A stretch of DNA of 64,000 nucleotides from Alteromonas profundi (GTDB taxonomy: Bacteria; Pseudomonadota; Gammaproteobacteria; Enterobacterales; Alteromonadaceae), in the NCBI RefSeq assembly GCF_010500865.1, contig NZ_JAAAWN010000002.1:1-64000 (forward strand), read 5' to 3'. The notes beneath the pieces are model-generated. The model was given only the letters and a program-made list of their open reading frames with translations. It did no database searches and had not been told where the DNA came from. Numbering within the stretch: position 1 is the stretch's first letter; every line of letters starts with the position of its first letter. Shown in pieces: positions 60,008 to 64,000 of the stretch. The position numbers and the translations under genes were made by a program.

Positions 60008-60883
60008 TTACTGGGATTTAACCCTTGCTATCATATCTTTGGCTTGCGCCTCATAGTGCGCCCCAAATAATAACGCGTGATTGAGGATATGGTACAACTG
60101 ATAAATCAGTTTTCTTTGCGGATATTCGCTATTTTGCGGTAATAGGCTAGTGTAACCTTTATAAAATGAGGGCGGGAAGCCGCCAAAGAGTTCTGCCATG
60201 GCGATATCGGTTTCTCGGTCGCCCACATAAACAGCAGGGTCGAAAACCATAGGACTTTTTTTGCTAAAACCTATATTGCCGTGCCATAAATCGCCGTGCA
60301 GCAACGAAGGGTGAGGCTGATGCAAATGCAGCGCCTGCTGCACAATGTGAACAAATTGGTCGATATCAGTAACTATCACTCCGTTTTCCGCTAATCTTTC
60401 CAGCATACTGCCGATACGGTACTCGGCAAAAAATGAACTCCAATCAGCGCTTCGACCGTTTGACTGAATACTACGACCTATATAATTGTCGTGAGACCAG
60501 CCGTAACTTGTATAGGCGTTTACATTGTGTAGCGCAGCTAACTGTTCACCCAGTTTAAAATAGTCAGACGTGCTGCCTTCTACAAAGTGGATGTAATGCA
60601 ATACCAGATATTCCATTACAGGGTGTTCCCCCTTTGTCATGCCATGGCATATAACCTTTGGGGTATGTACTGTGTTCGTTTTTTCAAGCTCTACAAGCCC
60701 TTCGGCTTCGTGGTTTAATTGTTGAGTATCGTCATACTGACGAGTTTTTACGAAATACCGATGTTTATGGTCGCGCATCACATAGCAAGTATGAGAGTCG
60801 CCCCCTTGCGCCATGTGCACGTGTTCACAAACAAATAACTCGCCAATGGTTTCAGAAATATGCTCGCTAATAAAATGCCACAT
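60008..60883 (-). CDS. Fructosamine kinase-family protein
   Basis: 291-aa protein-kinase-like phosphotransferase of the fructosamine/ribulosamine kinase family, involved in removing sugars from glycated proteins. The Brenner-type catalytic motif LLHGDLWHGNIGF, the metal motif VFDPAVYVGDRETDIAM and the N-terminal GGDSHTCYVM, where nucleotide binds, are present. No signal peptide. Divergent from thrS. Confidence 0.9.
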   Translation of the reverse strand: MWHFISEHISETIGELFVCEHVHMAQGGDSHTCYVMRDHKHRYFVKTRQYDDTQQLNHEAEGLVELEKTNTVHTPKVICHGMTKGEHPVMEYLVLHYIHFVEGSTSDYFKLGEQLAALHNVNAYTSYGWSHDNYIGRSIQSNGRSADWSSFFAEYRIGSMLERLAENGVIVTDIDQFVHIVQQALHLHQPHPSLLHGDLWHGNIGFSKKSPMVFDPAVYVGDRETDIAMAELFGGFPPSFYKGYTSLLPQNSEYPQRKLIYQLYHILNHALLFGAHYEAQAKDMIARVKSQ

Positions 60884-60996
60884 ACGTAGACGCGCTCCGT
60901 AGGGTTAATTCACTGATAAGTATGGGCGAAAATGGTGAAAACGCCTAAAAAAGTGAAAATGTCGCTATTAGCCAACGCAATTTCCGCCTTTGCCCA

Positions 60997-61024
60997 TTGC
61001 AGTTGGCTTTTGAGCCGTTATAAT
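60997..61024 (+). promoter_or_regulatory. Sigma-70 promoter for thrS
   Basis: TTGCAG (-35, 60997-61002) and the perfect -10 TATAAT (61019-61024) have a 16-bp spacer. This predicts a leader of about 125 nt before the thrS ATG. Confidence 0.7.
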
Positions 61025-61079
61025 CCGCTTCAGTTTTATTTATCTTAAAACGCCTTAAAGGTGTTAAAAACTGCCGTTG

Positions 61080-61145
61080 AAGTGCAATTAATGCACTCAT
61101 TTATTTTATAAATACGCAAGTGGCGCAGAGTAGGCGTCACCACTG
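61080..61145 (+). promoter_or_regulatory. Structured leader of thrS (candidate autoregulatory operator)
   Basis: Two hairpins can be read before the thrS start: AGTGCA-ATTAA-TGCACT at about 61080-61096, and a stem beginning GTGGCGC and ending GCGTCACCAC at about 61120-61143, which is next to the Shine-Dalgarno. In E. coli ThrRS represses its own translation through tRNA-like leader hairpins. Equivalent control here is inference. Confidence 0.4.
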
Positions 61146-61158
61146 TCAAGGAATTCAA

Positions 61159-63075
61159 ATGCCTGTTATTACCCTTCCTGATGGAAGCCAACGCGCTTTC
61201 GATAATGCTGTTTCCGTACTCGATGTTGCAAATGATATTGGCCCTGGTTTAGCCAAGGCAACCATCGCGGGAAAAGTGAATGGTGAGCTAGTTGACGCAG
61301 TCGACCTAATTGAGTCAGATGCGCAACTACAAATAATTACCGCAAAAGACGAAGCGGGCTTAGAAATTCTTCGCCATAGCTGCGCTCACTTATTAGGCCA
61401 TGCAATTAAGCAATTATGGCCGAATACGAAAATGGCTATCGGCCCTGTTATCGACAATGGTTTTTACTATGACGTTGATATGGAACAAAGCCTCACTCAG
61501 GAAGACTTAGCCAAGCTAGAAAAGCGTATGCTAGAGCTGGCGAAAACCAACTACCAAGTGGTTAAAAACAAAGTAAGCTGGCAAGAAGCACGCGATGCGT
61601 TTGAAGCGCGCGGCGAAAGCTATAAAATCGAAATTCTTGATGAAAACATCAGTAAAGACGATAAGCCCGCGCTTTATCACCACGAAGAATACACTGATAT
61701 GTGTCGTGGTCCACACGTACCTAACATGAAGTTCTGCCACCACTTCAAGCTTATGAAAGTTGCCGGCGCGTACTGGCGCGGCGATAGCGACAATAAAATG
61801 TTGCAACGTATTTATGGCACCGCTTGGGCAGATAAAAAGCAGCTAAAAGCGTACCTTCAAAGACTTGAAGAAGCAGAAAAGCGTGACCATCGCAAAATTG
61901 GTAAAGCATTAAACCTGTTCCATTGGCAAGAAGAAGCGCCTGGCATGGTGTTCTGGCACAACGACGGTTGGTCTATTTATACCGAGCTAGAAAGCTTTAT
62001 TCGTAAAAAATTGCGTGAATACGGATATGACGAAGTAAAAGGCCCATTAATGATGGACCGTTCGTTGTGGGAAAAATCGGGGCATTGGGACAAATACGCT
62101 GAAAACATGTTCACCACAGAGTCTGAGAAGCGTGAATATGCAGTGAAACCCATGAACTGCCCAGGCCACGTACAAATTTTCAATCAAGGGCTAAAATCAT
62201 ACCGCGACCTACCGCTACGTATGGCCGAGTTTGGTTGCTGTCACCGTAATGAGCCTTCTGGCGCGCTACACGGGTTAATGCGAGTACGTGGGTTTACCCA
62301 AGACGACGCCCACATTTTTTGTACAGAAGAGCAGATCCTAGAAGAGGTTAGCGGCTGTATAAAGATGGTGTATGAAACCTATGCCGCGTTTGGGTTTGAA
62401 AAAATAGCGGTAAAATTGTCTACACGACCTGAAAAACGTGTAGGCGCAGACGAAATTTGGGATAAATCGGAAGCCGCACTAGCTGAAGCACTTAAAGCCA
62501 ACGATATTGATTTTGAGTACCAGCCAGGCGAAGGCGCCTTCTATGGCCCTAAAATTGAGTTTACTTTACATGACTGTTTAGATCGTGCGTGGCAGTGCGG
62601 TACAGTACAGCTCGACTTTTCAATGCCGGGACGTTTAGGTTCTACCTACGTGGCAGAAGATGGCGAGCGCAAAGTACCTGTTATGATTCACCGTGCCATT
62701 TTGGGCTCGTTAGAACGTTTCATTGGTATTTTGACTGAAGAATTTGCAGGTTTTTATCCGCTTTGGCTTGCCCCACAGCAAGTGGTAATTATGAATATTA
62801 CTGACAGCCAAGGCGAATATGCGCAAAAATGTGTAAAAAAACTGCAAGAAAGTGGATTTAGAGCAAAGTCTGACTTGAGAAATGAGAAGATAGGCTTTAA
62901 AATCCGCGAGCACACTCTCAAACGTGTTCCGTATATGTTGGTTGTGGGCGATAAAGAAATGGAAGCTGGCGAAGTGGCAGTACGTTCACGTCGTGGCGAT
63001 GACCTAGGTAAAATGAGCCTAGAAGACTTTATCGCAATGGCCAATGCGGAAGTGGCAGAAAAGACCATTAAGTAA
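61159..63075 (+). CDS. thrS: Threonyl-tRNA synthetase
   Basis: 638-aa class II synthetase. The ATG at 61159 has AAGGA 4-5 bp upstream and gives the canonical [10 protein letters not shown] start. Domains in order: TGS (1-62), editing domain with [10 protein letters not shown] and C-x-GPH, catalytic core with the zinc-binding MNCPGH, the motif 2 region [26 protein letters not shown], motif 3 [10 protein letters not shown], and the C-terminal anticodon-binding domain. It heads the conserved thrS-infC-rpmI-rplT cluster. Confidence 0.97.
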   Translation: MPVITLPDGSQRAFDNAVSVLDVANDIGPGLAKATIAGKVNGELVDAVDLIESDAQLQIITAKDEAGLEILRHSCAHLLGHAIKQLWPNTKMAIGPVIDNGFYYDVDMEQSLTQEDLAKLEKRMLELAKTNYQVVKNKVSWQEARDAFEARGESYKIEILDENISKDDKPALYHHEEYTDMCRGPHVPNMKFCHHFKLMKVAGAYWRGDSDNKMLQRIYGTAWADKKQLKAYLQRLEEAEKRDHRKIGKALNLFHWQEEAPGMVFWHNDGWSIYTELESFIRKKLREYGYDEVKGPLMMDRSLWEKSGHWDKYAENMFTTESEKREYAVKPMNCPGHVQIFNQGLKSYRDLPLRMAEFGCCHRNEPSGALHGLMRVRGFTQDDAHIFCTEEQILEEVSGCIKMVYETYAAFGFEKIAVKLSTRPEKRVGADEIWDKSEAALAEALKANDIDFEYQPGEGAFYGPKIEFTLHDCLDRAWQCGTVQLDFSMPGRLGSTYVAEDGERKVPVMIHRAILGSLERFIGILTEEFAGFYPLWLAPQQVVIMNITDSQGEYAQKCVKKLQESGFRAKSDLRNEKIGFKIREHTLKRVPYMLVVGDKEMEAGEVAVRSRRGDDLGKMSLEDFIAMANAEVAEKTIK

Positions 63076-63171
63076 TTTGAGGGTTTTCGTGTATACTACA
63101 CGGCGGTGCTTGTCGCTGACGAAATAACAGCAGGGACAAGCAGAAGAATTAAATGTTTGGAGGAATAGCAC

Positions 63172-63711
63172 ATTAAAGGCGCTAATAACAAGGCTCAGGG
63201 CGACAAAGCCCGCATAAACGATGAGATTAAAGCCAGAGAAGTACGATTAATTGGCAAAGATGGGGAACAGGTTGGTGTGGTTTCACTTGCTGAAGCAACC
63301 CGACACGCTGAAGAAGCGAGCCTGGATCTTGTGGAAATCAGTCCGAATGCCGAGCCGCCAGTCTGTAAAGTTATGGACTATGGCAAGTTCCTCTTCGAAA
63401 AAAGTAAAGCTCAAAAAGAGCAGAAGAAAAAACAAAAGCAAATTCAGGTCAAGGAGATTAAATTTCGCCCTGGCACTGATGAAGGCGATTACCAGGTCAA
63501 ACTGCGCAACCTGCGTCGCTTTCTAGAAGGTGGTGATAAAGCCAAAGTCACAATCCGTTTCCGCGGACGTGAAATGGCGCACCAAGACATTGGTATAGAC
63601 CTACTTACCCGCGTTAAGAACGATTTGGAAGAAATTGCAACTTGCGAATCATTCCCTCGTCGTGTGGAAGGTCGCCAAATGATCATGGTGCTCGCCCCAA
63701 ACAAGAAGTAG
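63172..63711 (+). CDS. infC: Translation initiation factor IF-3, rare ATT start
   Basis: 179-aa IF-3. A start at the GTG or ATG further in would remove the N-terminal domain. The correct start is ATT at 63172 with GGAGGAA upstream, giving [19 protein letters not shown], parallel to E. coli MKGGKRVQ...RINGEI. AUU starts in infC are discriminated by IF-3 itself, which gives autoregulation. The [22 protein letters not shown] and [15 protein letters not shown] blocks are intact. Confidence 0.97.
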   Translation: MKGANNKAQGDKARINDEIKAREVRLIGKDGEQVGVVSLAEATRHAEEASLDLVEISPNAEPPVCKVMDYGKFLFEKSKAQKEQKKKQKQIQVKEIKFRPGTDEGDYQVKLRNLRRFLEGGDKAKVTIRFRGREMAHQDIGIDLLTRVKNDLEEIATCESFPRRVEGRQMIMVLAPNKK

Positions 63712-63725
63712 TAACGGTCTAAAGT

Positions 63726-63748
63726 TTTCAGGAATCTGCACCCTGAAA
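63726..63748 (+). promoter_or_regulatory. Hairpin between infC and rpmI
   Basis: TTTCAGG-N9-CCTGAAA forms a 7-bp stem 15 bp after infC stop and about 80 bp before rpmI. In this operon L20 controls rpmI translation through structures in the upstream RNA; this hairpin is a candidate part of that structure. It has no T-run, so it is not a terminator. Confidence 0.4.
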
Positions 63749-63828
63749 CACCTTGCTGCTAAACATTAACCGACATTAAGCAACTGCACGCTAATTATGT
63801 CGATACTTAACAATGCGGAGTTTTAGCA

Positions 63829-64000
63829 ATGCCTAAAATGAAAACTGTAAGCGGTGCCGCCAAACGTTTCAAGAAAACGGGTTCTGGCCGCTTTAAAAGC
63901 AAACAGTCTCACTTACGTCACATTCTGACTAAGAAGAGCACTAAGCGTAAACGTCACCTACGTGGCAAAAAATTGGTTCATGACTCTGATACTAAATTAG
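63829..64000 (+). CDS. rpmI: Ribosomal protein bL35 (partial, cut by window end)
   Basis: The first 57 codons of bL35 are present ([18 protein letters not shown]..., with [19 protein letters not shown]); about 8 residues are missing beyond the window. GCGGAG lies 9 bp upstream of the ATG. rplT would be expected next. Confidence 0.96.
   Translation, partial: MPKMKTVSGAAKRFKKTGSGRFKSKQSHLRHILTKKSTKRKRHLRGKKLVHDSDTKL

Noticed and set aside
63277-63711. Short 144-aa IF-3 from an internal GTG
   Set aside because: It would lack most of the N-terminal domain; the ATT at 63172 has the Shine-Dalgarno and the conserved N-terminus.
1-64000. tRNA or rRNA genes, prophage, insertion-sequence transposases
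   Set aside because: I found no recognisable tRNA or rRNA gene, phage gene or transposase by reading; a covariance-model scan would be needed to exclude small RNAs.

Overview
The window reads as a chromosomal segment of a marine gammaproteobacterium of the Alteromonas type. The reasons are moderate GC content, two large TonB-dependent receptors, several diguanylate cyclases, and a core block at the right end (DUF3080 lipoprotein, FolM, thrS-infC-rpmI) laid out as in Alteromonadales. The genus is an inference from gene content; no rRNA or other marker gene is present to prove it.

Layout. (1) 749-10101: a sugar-acid locus. An AGE-family isomerase and a GH63-type glycosidase are divergent from a TonB-dependent receptor, a sodium:solute symporter, a glycerate kinase and a ROK regulator. 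Together they suggest uptake and hydrolysis of mannosylglycerate (digeneaside, a red-algal solute) to mannose and glycerate. (2) 10611-13289: SatD-like protein, DUF3307 membrane protein and a stand-alone FtsZ paralogue that keeps its GTPase motifs and C-terminal peptide. (3) 13455-14840: a WYL regulator and an 11-copy tandem repeat of 24-25 bp. (4) 14896-18107: a persulfide-detoxification regulon (rhodanese, TauE/SafE, MBL persulfide dioxygenase, two YeeE/YedE halves, BigR-type repressor) with a palindromic operator in the divergent promoter. (5) 18163-19441: a DUF1989 protein paired with a YqcI/YcgG (GntA-like) protein. (6) 20026-21821: a 54-residue small protein and a PAS-GGDEF cyclase.

(7) 21867-53231: a purine catabolic island of about 31 kb. 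It encodes outer-membrane uptake, a NUP-family protein, a signal-peptide-bearing adenosine deaminase, two NCS2 permeases, adenine and guanine deaminases, xanthine dehydrogenase XdhABC, urate hydroxylase PuuD, UraH, UraD, allantoinase PuuE, allantoate amidohydrolase, ureidoglycine-glyoxylate aminotransferase, an HpxW-like oxamate amidohydrolase and an amidase. There are two regulators: a RutR-like TetR protein, and an RpiR protein like Klebsiella HpxU. I see four matching 16-bp operators resembling the RutR consensus, and two GAAAC-N4-GTTTC palindromes next to the RpiR gene. A phosphorelay (Hpt protein, receiver-GGDEF protein, hybrid histidine kinase) sits inside the island.

(8) 53532-64000: CPBP protease, MscS channel and membrane GGDEF protein, followed by core genes: ZapE, DUF3080 lipoprotein, FolM, fructosamine kinase, thrS, infC (ATT start) and the first 57 codons of rpmI.

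All functions are inferred from recognised families and motifs. No database search was run.
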